Below, one piece after another: positions 49,221 to 58,442 of a stretch of DNA of 64,000 nucleotides (the stretch's first letter is position 1; every line of letters begins with the position of its first letter). Location: the NCBI RefSeq assembly GCF_000014345.1, contig NC_009879.1, positions 759,501-823,500 of the forward strand, in the 5' to 3' direction. The stretch comes from Rickettsia canadensis str. McKiel. Lineage in GTDB: Bacteria > Pseudomonadota > Alphaproteobacteria > Rickettsiales > Rickettsiaceae. The translations under genes were made by a program, and so were the position numbers. The notes under the pieces were generated by a model, which made no database searches, had not been told where the DNA came from, and was given only the letters and a program-made list of their open reading frames with translations.

Positions 49221-50756
49221 ATGCAGGATTTAAAACATAATCAACCTCAAATTACTCCAGAACAATTAAAACAATTATTATCTTTAAAAGAAGATGCGTT
49301 AAGCCTTAAAGGTCAAAGCTCTAAATGTAAAACTTTAATAAACACTACATTAAAGAAAACTTCTAATGCTATAGAATTTCTATTAGTAAAACTTGATAGG
49401 TTTGTTAATTTTATTACAAAGACAATCGATAAAGATCGTAATAACGTAGTACAAACTGCAAGATCACCTATACTTTTCGGTATTTATGTTATTATCTTTT
49501 TAGTATTGATAGGCGGATTATGGGCGGCTCTTGCACCTCTTGATAGCGGTGCCGTAGCTATCGGTATAGTAATACCAAGCACAAATAAAAAAATAATCCA
49601 ACATCATGAAGGCGGAATAATTAACAATATTTACGTCAAGCAAGGTGATAAAGTCAAAGAAGGCGATAAGTTAATAGAGCTTGAAGAAACTAGAATAAAA
49701 AGTGAGCATGAAAATATTCTTGGTCAGTACCGTCATTTTTTAGCAACTGAAAATCGTTTAATTGCCGAACGTGATAATTTAGAACAAATTGAATTTTCTG
49801 ATTTTCTAATGCAAGATATAAACTTGCCGGAAGTAGCTAAAATAATTCATACCCAGGAAAATTTATTTAGATCTAGAAAAGAAATATATAACTCAGAGAA
49901 AGATGCATTATATCAACGTATTGCTCAACTCGAGAAAAAAATTGAAGGTTTAGAAGCAAAAAAAGTTGCAGCTACTAAAACAACTGAAGTTTATCAAGAC
50001 CGTTTAAAAGCTTTAAGAACGCTAAAAGAAAAAGGCTTTGTACAAAAAGCAGCCTTATTAGACCAAGAGGCAAAAGTTGCAGCTTCAAAAAGCGAGATTG
50101 CAACAACTGAAGCCGAAATAGCAGGAACACGTCATACTATTACTGAAAGCCAAATTAGTATTATAAACCTACAAAATAAATATACTGAAAAAACTTTAAC
50201 AGAGCTTCGTGATGCACAAGTACAAACCGCAAGCCTTAAAGAAAAATATAATGCCCTGACGGATTCGCTGAATCGTGTGATAATCAGATCACCTGTTGAC
50301 GGTGTAGTTAATAATTTAAAATATCACACAATTGGCGGTGTTATAGGTCATGGACAAACTATTATGGAAATTTCACCGATTAATGATCCATTAATAATAG
50401 AAGCAAAGGTATCTCAAAAAAATATTGATTCAGTACATGAGGGATTAGTTGCAAAAATACGTTTCAGTGCATTTAAATCAAGAACAACTCCAACATTTAC
50501 CGGTAAAGTGGTTAGTATATCCCCTGATATAGTACAAGATGAAAGACAGCATCCGGGGCAACAACAAGATAATTATTATGTTGCAAGAATTGAAATCGAT
50601 ATGGATAAATTTAACAAAGTTGCTAAAGTTAAAAATCTTGCACTACACCCCGGTATGCAAGCTGAAGTACAAATCGTAACAGGTACAAGAACACTACTTA
50701 GATATTTACTTGATCCCGTTACCGATACGGCATTTAAAGCTTTCAGAGAAAAATAG
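49221..50756 (+). CDS. aprE: Type I secretion periplasmic adaptor (HlyD/AprE family)
   Basis: Membrane fusion protein connecting the ABC exporter to TolC. 511 residues: a cytoplasmic N-terminus of about 90 residues (longer than usual, Lys/Leu-rich), a membrane helix at about 91-111, a lipoyl half motif (KIIQHHEGGIINNIYVKQGD), a long coiled-coil hairpin (about 165-350), the second lipoyl half (IIRSPVDGVVNNLKYHTIGG) and the C-terminal beta domain (HPGMQAEVQIVTGTRTLL). Pairs with the preceding gene. Confidence 0.92.
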   Translation: MQDLKHNQPQITPEQLKQLLSLKEDALSLKGQSSKCKTLINTTLKKTSNAIEFLLVKLDRFVNFITKTIDKDRNNVVQTARSPILFGIYVIIFLVLIGGLWAALAPLDSGAVAIGIVIPSTNKKIIQHHEGGIINNIYVKQGDKVKEGDKLIELEETRIKSEHENILGQYRHFLATENRLIAERDNLEQIEFSDFLMQDINLPEVAKIIHTQENLFRSRKEIYNSEKDALYQRIAQLEKKIEGLEAKKVAATKTTEVYQDRLKALRTLKEKGFVQKAALLDQEAKVAASKSEIATTEAEIAGTRHTITESQISIINLQNKYTEKTLTELRDAQVQTASLKEKYNALTDSLNRVIIRSPVDGVVNNLKYHTIGGVIGHGQTIMEISPINDPLIIEAKVSQKNIDSVHEGLVAKIRFSAFKSRTTPTFTGKVVSISPDIVQDERQHPGQQQDNYYVARIEIDMDKFNKVAKVKNLALHPGMQAEVQIVTGTRTLLRYLLDPVTDTAFKAFREK

Positions 50757-50866
50757 ATAATTTGAAAATTTCATCCAATAGTAATATATTAAGAATTTTT
50801 AATGAATATTATCATTAAAATTTCTTAATAATTTATTGACTTTTAACCAACAAAGTGTAACGCTTA

Positions 50867-52210
50867 TTGTACAATACTAATTATATAAATGCTATGTTAG
50901 GCTATGAACAAGAACAAAGAAGTTTAAATAAAGAACAAAAACAAGCTGTTGGATTACTGTCTATAGGTACATTTCTAGAGTATTTTGATCTTATGCTTTA
51001 TGTACATATGGCCATCCTTTTAAATAATTTATTTTTTCCGGAATATGATCCTTTCACTTTTTCATTGCTTACTGCCTTTTCTTTCTGTTCTACCTATTTG
51101 CTAAGACCTATAGGAGCATTAATATTTGGGTATATAGGCGATCATTTTGGACGTAAGATTGTAGTTGTTTTAACTACCTTATTAATGGCTATTACTTGTG
51201 TGATTATAGGTAGTATGCTAACATATGCACAGATAGGTATAACAGCCTCTTGGGTTCTTACTATATGTCGTATAATTCAAGGTATGTCGGCAACTGCAGA
51301 AGCACGAGGTGCAGAGTTATATTTAACCGAAAATTCAGCTCCTCCTATACAATATCCATTAGTAGCAATTATAACGGTATTTTCTGCCATAGGCACCACT
51401 GTAGCACTAGGTATTGCATCAATTTTTACTAATCAAAATATTTATCAACATGAATCAAGTTGGCGTATAGCCTTTTTCGTTGGGGCAACTATCGCTTTTG
51501 TCGGTACTATTGCAAGGACTAGTTTAAAAGAAGCAGATGCATTTTCAAATAAAAGAAATAAATTAAAACTAAGACTTCAAGAAAATAATATTATGCTTGA
51601 AGAAATTGACACAGATATTCTAGATCCAAAAGTTCCGAACGCCACTTCTATTTGGTATTTCTTTATCCAGTGTGCTAGACCTCCGTGTTTTTATTTTGTG
51701 TATATATATTGCGGTGATATATTAAAAAGAGAATGCGGATTTACTCCAAATCAAATTATAAATCAAAATTTTTGGGTATCTATAGTAGATTTACTCGGTA
51801 TTATCAGTCTTGCATTCATTAGCTATAAAATCCATCCTTTAAAAATATTAAAAATAAAATTATATCTATTTTTTACCTCTCTCATTTTTTTCCCTATAAT
51901 GTTAAATTATAATCCTACCCCTTTATATATTTTTATTTTTCAATGTTTAGCTGCATTATTCGTATTTGATCACGTACCAGCAGCTCCTATATTTTATAAA
52001 TATTTTCCAGTTTTTAAGAGATTTACATATACTAGCATGCTAAGTGCAATAGCAAAATTATTTACTTATATTATAACGTCATTTGGTTTAGTTTATATTA
52101 CTAATTATTTAGGATACTGGGGATTGTTTTTAATTTTCATACCGGTAGGTATAACTTTCTTCATGGGAGTAACTTATTTTGAGAAAATGGAAAAGCATCG
52201 AAGTTTATAA
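50867..52210 (+). CDS. MFS transporter, metabolite/proton symporter (ProP-like)
   Basis: Twelve-helix major facilitator protein of 447 residues. The first loop signature reads GYIGDHFGRKIVVVLTTLL and the N-terminal EYFDLMLYVHMA is typical of the ProP/shikimate symporter group, of which Rickettsia carry many. The substrate is probably an osmolyte or host metabolite. The frame begins with TTG at 50867; an ATG at 50894 gives 438 residues and is equally likely. Its last 50 bp overlap the convergent HD-domain gene. Confidence 0.87.
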   Translation: MYNTNYINAMLGYEQEQRSLNKEQKQAVGLLSIGTFLEYFDLMLYVHMAILLNNLFFPEYDPFTFSLLTAFSFCSTYLLRPIGALIFGYIGDHFGRKIVVVLTTLLMAITCVIIGSMLTYAQIGITASWVLTICRIIQGMSATAEARGAELYLTENSAPPIQYPLVAIITVFSAIGTTVALGIASIFTNQNIYQHESSWRIAFFVGATIAFVGTIARTSLKEADAFSNKRNKLKLRLQENNIMLEEIDTDILDPKVPNATSIWYFFIQCARPPCFYFVYIYCGDILKRECGFTPNQIINQNFWVSIVDLLGIISLAFISYKIHPLKILKIKLYLFFTSLIFFPIMLNYNPTPLYIFIFQCLAALFVFDHVPAAPIFYKYFPVFKRFTYTSMLSAIAKLFTYIITSFGLVYITNYLGYWGLFLIFIPVGITFFMGVTYFEKMEKHRSL

Positions 52211-52880
52211 GTTTATGAAAAGCAGAGTTTATATTAAACTTTAAATTATTTTTATAACATTCAGCATACATAAGCTCTGAAACTAAAGATATTTCAAGCA
52301 TTTCACTTAAAACTAGGAAGCTTTTTAATGTCTCTTTAATTATTTTATGAGCTTTTTCAGGCGATTGAGCTCCTAAAGTTTGTAAATTATGTATTCGATC
52401 GAAAAGTTTTATAAGAGCAGTATCATATCTTTTTTGTTTAATTAATAAATTAAGATTTTTTGCTGCACTAATTTTTCCACAAGGTTTTATTCTAGTTAGA
52501 CCTTCTACATGCCTTGCTACTTCTTCATCAAAAATATTGCTAATCATTTCTTCAGTCAGTTCAGTATCTTCAATAGTGTCATGAAGTAATGCAGCTTGTA
52601 GCATTCTAAAAGTAAAGAGTTTAGGAACTTCTTTTGCTACAAATTCTGCTACCATAATTGTTACTGCGATTGGATGAGAATAATAAGGGTCACCCGATTG
52701 ACGCATTTGCTCCCCATGATATTTACGAGCATAATAAATACCTTTTTTAACTTCTCTAATATCAACAGGTTGTTTTACTTGGGTATTTAAAAATAAAAGC
52801 CTTTCAATTAATTTATCTGAATACTTACAGCTTACAAAATTTTTTTCCCAAAACTCTATATCTTTCATAAAATCTTCCAA
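52161..52880 (-). CDS. HD-domain protein, SpoT-like (p)ppGpp hydrolase
   Basis: 239 residues holding only the RelA/SpoT hydrolase-type HD domain: ARKYHGEQMRQSGDPYYSHP, LLHDTIEDTELTEEMI (HD motif) and ALIKLFDRIHNLQTL (final Asp). There is no synthetase, TGS or ACT domain, so it could degrade but not make alarmone. Rickettsia are known for several short split spoT-like genes. It overlaps the transporter's 3' end by 50 bp. Confidence 0.85.
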   Translation of the reverse strand: MEDFMKDIEFWEKNFVSCKYSDKLIERLLFLNTQVKQPVDIREVKKGIYYARKYHGEQMRQSGDPYYSHPIAVTIMVAEFVAKEVPKLFTFRMLQAALLHDTIEDTELTEEMISNIFDEEVARHVEGLTRIKPCGKISAAKNLNLLIKQKRYDTALIKLFDRIHNLQTLGAQSPEKAHKIIKETLKSFLVLSEMLEISLVSELMYAECYKNNLKFNINSAFHKLINFDAFPFSQNKLLP

Positions 52881-53808
52881 TGCTATATTTATTTTATTGG
52901 TCTTTCTTATGATTATCTTTTATGTTTTCTTTTTTCTATTTTTAATGTTAAATAATAATTATATATTAAAAATAGTTTTTTACAAAAGGTTTTTGCTATC
53001 CTTAACTATCCCTATATTTTTCCAACAATCTGAATATCTTTATTTTGTCGTGATAAAAGACCTACATATTTAGGCATAAGCATTATACGATTTTCACAGC
53101 TTGTTATCAAGGTATGTTATCAAGGTATAATAAATATTATAGGGGTTTCTGCTATTACTTATGTCCTATTTTAATTTGCAACTAAATAAGATAATAAAAA
53201 CATTATAATTTATATTAATCTCGTTAGGTTTTACTATATTTGCCTTTCATAAAGTTCTAGAATTCTTTTAACATACTATTAATATAAGTACAGTTACCAT
53301 TTACTATGTATCTAAATTTTGATAAGGTAATGCCGACTTTAATAATTTTCTCTATCAGTGATTTGTATATTTTAGCAAAGAATATTACAAACTCTTTTAC
53401 CAAAACAGCAAATTTTAACTGTTATTATAGCATCTTTAGTATTTGGGGTCGTACATATTTTCAAGGCGGACTAATATATATTCTTAAGTACTATATGCTG
53501 GTTCTTCTACGGTTATACATATAATACAATAGCAAAAATATTACGCTCTATGATAGTCTATTTTGGTCTAAATCTATGCCATTTAAGTTATAGAGTTTTT
53601 GTTTATTTATAAAATAAATGATAAATATAATAACTAGGTTTTATGAACAAAGACACCCCAACCAATTTATTACCTTCTAAATATAAGATAACAAGTTCAA
53701 TAATGCTACTTTAACTTTATTTTTAATAACATCTCGAATACTAGTTATTTTACACTTCTTGCAAAAGGAGTATGTAATACTACTTTTGAAAGAAAAGCAG
53801 TATACACC
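52881..53808 (+). pseudogene. Decayed CPBP-family intramembrane protease gene and spacer
   Basis: From about 53250 to 53620 plus-strand pieces in different frames give hydrophobic segments, including LTVIIASLVFGVVHIF (the FGxxH-type motif of CPBP/CAAX proteases) and GYTYNTIAKILRSMIVYFGL. Several stops and shifts. Before it, 53102-53127 is a 13-bp tandem duplication (TGTTATCAAGGTA twice). From 53643 a new short open piece starts MNKDTPTNLLPSKYK and breaks after about 24 codons; it is not recognised. Confidence 0.5.
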
Positions 53809-54759
53809 CTACAACTTACTCGGATCAAAGCTAAAATTAATTTCTTTCCAGTGGTTAAAGCGTCCAGGATCAAGATTTTCGATAGGGCTTGCCTGCCATA
53901 CCGCTCTAATTGCATTATCCGCTAAAGCTTCACAAACGCTAGCCGTAATATTAGGACAAATTTTTTCTTGAACTTTTACCTGCTCAACGTTACCCGCTTT
54001 ATCTAGCGTAATGCTAATAATGACTTTTACTTTATTATTACCTCTAACCCCTGCCGGTATGTTACTCCAATGTCTTTCAATCTGTCGCTTTATTAGCGCA
54101 CTTTCACTATCGGAAAGAGGCAGCCCTTCCGTATAAATACCTTTAGCTCCTTTTGCATTATCAACTTTTTTTGATCTTTTATGCTTATTGGATTTGACAT
54201 TATCCCCTTCTGAAGATTGCTCTAAATTCTTAAGTAACGAATCCAGCTCATCAGTTTTAGGTTCTTTTTTCTTTACCTCCTTTGGCTTTTTTTTAGACTT
54301 CTTCTTTTCTTCTGCTTGTTTTTTTTCCTCTTTTTTAGACTTTTCTTCTTTGATCTCTTCTTTCTTCTCAGACAATAGCTCTTTTACCTCTTCAGACTTT
54401 GGGTCTTCTATAGGTTTATTCTCTTCTACTTTTGGCGTTTCTTCTAATGTTTTAGTCTCGATTTCTTGTGCTTTTTCTTCTTTAGGCGAGTCTTGTGGTT
54501 CTGCTTTAGGCTTACTCTGCTCAGACTTTTTAGCATCTTCGTTTTCTATATGTGCTTCTTTTTGTTTTGTCTGAGTGATAATATTGGATTTATCGCTAAC
54601 AGGTAATATTTCAAAAGTGATAGTTTGCTCTTCTGGTAATTTTTCAAAAAGCGAGGGCATACCGAATAGAAAAAAATATAAAAGAAGTAAGTGCAGAACA
54701 ATAGAACAACTAAGGAAAATCGTAAAATTATCACTATTTTTTTGATCGTTACTTTTCAT
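53809..54759 (-). CDS. tolA: TolA-like protein with TonB-type C-terminus
   Basis: Energy-transducing link of the Tol-Pal system that spans the periplasm and supports outer-membrane constriction and integrity. 316 residues: membrane helix at about 14-35, a long Lys/Glu/Pro-rich helical spacer (about 60-190, with runs such as KKEEKKQAEEKKKSKKKPKE), and a C-terminal domain with NNKVKVIISITLDKAGNVEQ and SVCEALADNAIRAVWQ. The spacer is shorter than in E. coli. It overlaps tolR by 11 nt. Confidence 0.9.
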   Translation of the reverse strand: MKSNDQKNSDNFTIFLSCSIVLHLLLLYFFLFGMPSLFEKLPEEQTITFEILPVSDKSNIITQTKQKEAHIENEDAKKSEQSKPKAEPQDSPKEEKAQEIETKTLEETPKVEENKPIEDPKSEEVKELLSEKKEEIKEEKSKKEEKKQAEEKKKSKKKPKEVKKKEPKTDELDSLLKNLEQSSEGDNVKSNKHKRSKKVDNAKGAKGIYTEGLPLSDSESALIKRQIERHWSNIPAGVRGNNKVKVIISITLDKAGNVEQVKVQEKICPNITASVCEALADNAIRAVWQASPIENLDPGRFNHWKEINFSFDPSKL

Positions 54760-55180
54760 TATGTTTAATATTTGAAATAAGAGCTACACGAGCAAATCCG
54801 GCAGCATGAATTTCAGCAACTATCTCTACTACCTGCCCATAAGAGATATTTCGATCGCCTCTTACAAAAATTCTAGCATCCTTTTTTTCTTTAGTGATAT
54901 TTGCAAGCTTGTCGGCTAAATATGCTCTCTCTATAGGAGTTTCAAGCAAGAAAATTTCACCTTTGTTATTGATGGTAACGACTAGCGGTGCATCCTGCCC
55001 TGAAATCGGGCTAGAATTTGTATCAGGTAAATCTACGTTTATACCTGAAACTAGCATTGGAGAAGTGATCATGAAAATAATTAATAGCACAAGCATCACA
55101 TCAACAAGCGGCGTAACGTTAATTTCGCTAACTACCACTCTTTTGCTTTTTCTATTACTTCCGGCAAGCTTTATAGCCAT
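54749..55180 (-). CDS. tolR: Tol-Pal system protein TolR (ExbD family)
   Basis: Inner-membrane proton-channel partner of TolQ. 143 residues. EINVTPLVDVMLVLLIIFMI at about 19-38 contains the proton-carrying Asp of the single helix (LVDVMLVLL). The C-terminal periplasmic domain has RGDRNISYGQVVEIVAEIHA. Its start shares one base with the tolQ stop. Confidence 0.95.
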   Translation of the reverse strand: MAIKLAGSNRKSKRVVVSEINVTPLVDVMLVLLIIFMITSPMLVSGINVDLPDTNSSPISGQDAPLVVTINNKGEIFLLETPIERAYLADKLANITKEKKDARIFVRGDRNISYGQVVEIVAEIHAAGFARVALISNIKHNEK

Positions 55181-55908
55181 TACATTTTCTCCTGATCAAT
55201 TGCCTTGGAAAGTATAGAATTTAACTCACTAATAAAATCTTCAATTTTATTGTTGATAAGAATAATACGGGAAATAAGATAGTTGTAAAAAATTACTGCC
55301 GGAATAGCTGCAAATAAACCTATAGCTGTTGCAAGTAATGCTTCGGCAATCCCTGGTGCTACTACGGCAAGAGAAGTATTTTTTGAAGTAGCGATTGACT
55401 GAAAGCTGTGCATAATCCCCCAAACAGTACCGAACAAACCTATAAAAGGACTACTAGACCCAACAGTTGCCAAAAAGCTTAAATTTTTCTCAAGCTTTTC
55501 AATTTCTCTATTCTGAGCTAAGTACATTACACCAGTTATACGCCCTTTATGATTATTTTTAAGTGCATCGGAAAGCCCTTTGCTATTTAAGCTTTTACAC
55601 TCATCCATAGCTGAAACAAAAATTAAAGCTAACGGATTATTAACAGATCTTTTTATACTATCATATAACTGTTCTAGTACTCTCCCTGACCAAAACACAT
55701 TTTCAAATGCCCTCATTCTTCGCTGTACTTGCATTAGCTTAAATATTTTATTCAAAATAATAGCCCATGACCAAATAGAAGCAATAAACAAAATCAACAT
55801 AACCGATTTACCTATAATGTCGGATGAGCTTATTAAAGAAAAAATCGACAAATGATCTTGTGTAACGACTTCTAAACTGCCACTAATATTATTAATATCC
55901 GTACTCAT
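55180..55908 (-). CDS. tolQ: Tol-Pal system protein TolQ (ExbB/MotA family)
   Basis: Proton-channel subunit of the Tol motor. 242 residues with three membrane helices (about 26-48, 140-160 and 180-205). The conserved pore block reads LATVGSSSPFIGLFGTVWGI and the later one EALLATAIGLFAAIPAVIFY. First gene of tolQRA. pal and tolB are not in the window. Confidence 0.95.
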   Translation of the reverse strand: MSTDINNISGSLEVVTQDHLSIFSLISSSDIIGKSVMLILFIASIWSWAIILNKIFKLMQVQRRMRAFENVFWSGRVLEQLYDSIKRSVNNPLALIFVSAMDECKSLNSKGLSDALKNNHKGRITGVMYLAQNREIEKLEKNLSFLATVGSSSPFIGLFGTVWGIMHSFQSIATSKNTSLAVVAPGIAEALLATAIGLFAAIPAVIFYNYLISRIILINNKIEDFISELNSILSKAIDQEKM

Positions 55909-55935
55909 AACTTCCTTAAGTAAATATATGCTAAA

Positions 55936-55964
55936 ATAATATATAGTTATTTTCTTTTTGTCAT
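55936..55964 (-). promoter_or_regulatory. Promoter of tolQRA
   Basis: On the minus strand ATGACA (55964-55959), 17 bp and TATTAT (55941-55936) make a good sigma70-type promoter about 28 bp before the tolQ start. AAGGAAG (55917-55911) is the ribosome binding site, so the leader is short. Confidence 0.5.
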
Positions 55965-56034
55965 TAGGTTATGTGAAATTTTTTAGTGGTCAATTCAGTG
56001 TTTTTGTATGGCTCTTAAAAAAACACTGCGGTGT

Positions 56035-56113
56035 TGTCATATTGTAGCTTGACCACTGTATCTAGAAAAAAATAAAAAAAGACTGGACCTAGTGCACAAG
56101 TCACAGAATGACA
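56035..56113. repeat. Rickettsia palindromic element (core type, worn)
   Basis: It starts TGTCATATTGTAGCTTGACC and ends AAGTCACAGAATGACA, with CCACTGTATCTAG inside. TTGTATGGCTCTTA just left (56003-56016) resembles the outer arm of the element at 43152, so half of that outer module is also here. Confidence 0.55.
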
Positions 56114-58149
56114 TATACTGCTTTAAACTATTACTTAACCTACTTCGATCTTTTATATAAAGCGTCGCTCTTAAATTGAACTTATGGTTGCATATGGAAT
56201 TAATTCAATATTTAATCTATAGCGTTTGGTCCATGACTTAATAAATACAAACAATTATTTACCTCAGAAGAAATTAGAAACTGAGATGTTTGATATAATC
56301 ATTCAAGCTAAGCACCATAAACAACATTCTAATGAAGAATTAGTAATATTATCTAATGACATTATTAAAAAAAGATAAGAAGAAATAAAACCTTAAATAT
56401 AAATCAATTAAAAGTTTGTCTTTAAACTATAGAGAAATTTATATTAAATCTTCTAAAAAATTATAAAGATTATGAACATTATTTTTGACACGAAGAACAA
56501 AAAGATAGATATTCAAAAATTAAAGCTTGTAATGATGTCTAAGATTAAAACTACTGAGCAAGAAAATATTTCAATTTATCAAAGCACAAATCATCAAATA
56601 ATTACCAATTGCTAAAAGAAAATACTTTAAAATTGCAAAATTTATCATCTCCTTATGAATATAATACTGCATTTATAAATCTGATTTTCTAGGTTCTGTA
56701 GATAACTATTATAATTATTTTGGTGATAATTTATGAATAATCTTGAGCATGGGTGGTATATACTTGTATGTCGTTCCAGCAGAAGCAGTATTGTTAAGTG
56801 GATTGATTCTACCCCTATCATCCCACGACTTAATCGTGGGATCCTTATAATATTAAAAGTACTATAGGCTGTTTTCTAGATACTGGGATCAAGCCAAGGT
56901 ATAACAACCGAACGTGTTTTCAATCCAAGCAACAATGCCTTGCTGGAATAACATCGCAGCTAGGACTATCTCAAGCAATTCTTGTTAAGTAATAACCTAT
57001 TTTAAATTAAACAGTCTATTAAAATGTATTCTTAAACTTCTTTATTATTATTTTTAGAATAACCTTTTAATAGTAAAATTTTACAATCTTCTCATCACAT
57101 TGTAACAGTTCTAAAGCCAAACTAATACTAAAAAAAATTTTAGGAGAGTACTATTATAGAACAGCTTATGCTTATGAGAAAACGGTATATTATAATACAT
57201 CCCCCAAATATTATGAATATGCTTTCGCACTGCTACCAAACAACATACAGCAATAATAATTTATGTAATTTATGTTCTAATTATAAAATACAAGGGAAAT
57301 TTAGTTTAATACAATATGTACCGGAAGGATATATAAAATACTTCTTAGAAATTTCTTACAAAAGTGAGAAGTGAATTTCAATTAATAAAAATACCTTACT
57401 CCTTCTACTCATCGCTATATGCAGGTTGCGAATATATGGAATATATGGCTTTTTATAACAAAATTTCACATAAACAAACAATTACAAAAAAAACAGCAAT
57501 CAATATTAAATGAAAAACTAAAAGCACTTAGTGATTTCTCAGGTAATATACTTCTAACATTATAACTAGCCATATGTACTACACAATTTAACACGGCTTC
57601 TAATCTTTTAAAGATACTGTGGTATCAAATAAGTTAATATGGCAAGGCTCTTACAAAACTTCATAGTTACATAGAGCCAAATCATATGTTACCTCAAATA
57701 ATACTCTCGAACCCAATGAATCGAACCCAATGAAAAAGTAGAAGTTCTTAAGTACTACTTTAATAGCAGATAACGAGTCTAAATTAACTGCTGAAAAATT
57801 TGAAAAGATTTTCCAAAATGTTGAAAGTGCTTTGCAAAATGAGTCTTAGAATATTCCTAAAGAAGCTAAAATTACAGTTGATAATCAAGAAGTAGCAGAG
57901 GGGGTAAGGGGGTATGGCTATATTCCTAGGTAAACATAGAGAATTCGATTATTACGGTACAATTTCTAAAAAAATTTATGATAGATTTGATAAAAGTAAA
58001 ATTTTGTATTTTTGCTTCAAAAAAAGCATAATACACTACAAACACGTAGTAAACGGGATTAAGCTTATTAAAAAGAATACTGTTAAAGTTAAATATGATG
58101 GCGCAGGGGAAGTTATTATTAAATATTGATGAGTACGGTAATCATGATG
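56114..58149 (+). pseudogene. Long decayed region, unrecognised coding remnants
   Basis: Two kilobases with no intact gene. Plus-strand open pieces in changing frames include KLETEMFDIIIQAKHHKQHS near 56275, YEYAFALLPNNIQQ near 57210, NKQLQKKQQSILNEKLKALS near 57475, ESALQNES and IPKEAKITVDNQEVAEG near 57820-57900, then AIFLGKHREFDYYGTISKKI at 57914-57976. These may be parts of one or two long helical or surface proteins. The family is not recognised. A 14-bp tandem duplication (TCGAACCCAATGAA twice) lies at 57707-57734. Confidence 0.4.
56769..56954. repeat. Nested Rickettsia palindromic element
   Basis: The outer edge TGTCGTTCCAGCAGAAGCAG, followed by TATTGTTAAGTGGATTGATT, pairs with AATCCAAGCAACAATGCC and TTGCTGGAATAACA on the right. 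Inside, ATCCCACGACTTAATCGTGG forms its own hairpin, and GGGATCAAGCCAAGGTATAA closes the core. About 186 bp. It interrupts the decayed region. Confidence 0.72.
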
Positions 58150-58353
58150 AAGTAAAAAAAATTTGTTATTCATCATCAACTGGAATTTTATTATATAGCA
58201 TAATATAAAACTTAAGACAATCGTTGTGTGGTATATTAATCTCACTAAAAACCAGCTCTTCTTTTTTATTTTAAATTTTAAAAAAGTTGTCTTACCTGCT
58301 CCATTACTACCTACAAGACCATATCTTTTATTATTGTTGATATACAAATTCAC
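58150..58353 (-). pseudogene. Remnant of an ABC-F ATPase
   Basis: On the minus strand, NLYINNNKRYGLVGSNGAGK with TTFLK is a clear ABC-F Walker A region. After a frame change, KKEELVFSEINIPHNDC follows, and the coding signal then ends. Only about 60 codons are left. The 105-codon open frame here is accidental after the first 30 codons. Confidence 0.55.
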
Positions 58354-58442
58354 ATAGGTAAATAATATTTATGTACCATAACTCATGGCTAAATTATTTA
58401 TAATTTAGATGTTAGGTTAAATTTAGAAATGATTGAGAATAT

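Noticed and set aside
54188-54574. 128-codon Ser/Phe-rich open frame
   Set aside because: Antisense of the Lys/Glu-rich tolA spacer, which yields such artefacts.
57707-57734. GTTCGA-like motif suggesting a tRNA
   Set aside because: It is a 14-bp tandem duplication; no cloverleaf can be drawn.
58036-58353. 105-codon frame with an ABC ATPase P-loop as a whole gene
   Set aside because: Only the first 30 codons match ABC-F; the rest is out of frame, so it is listed as a remnant.
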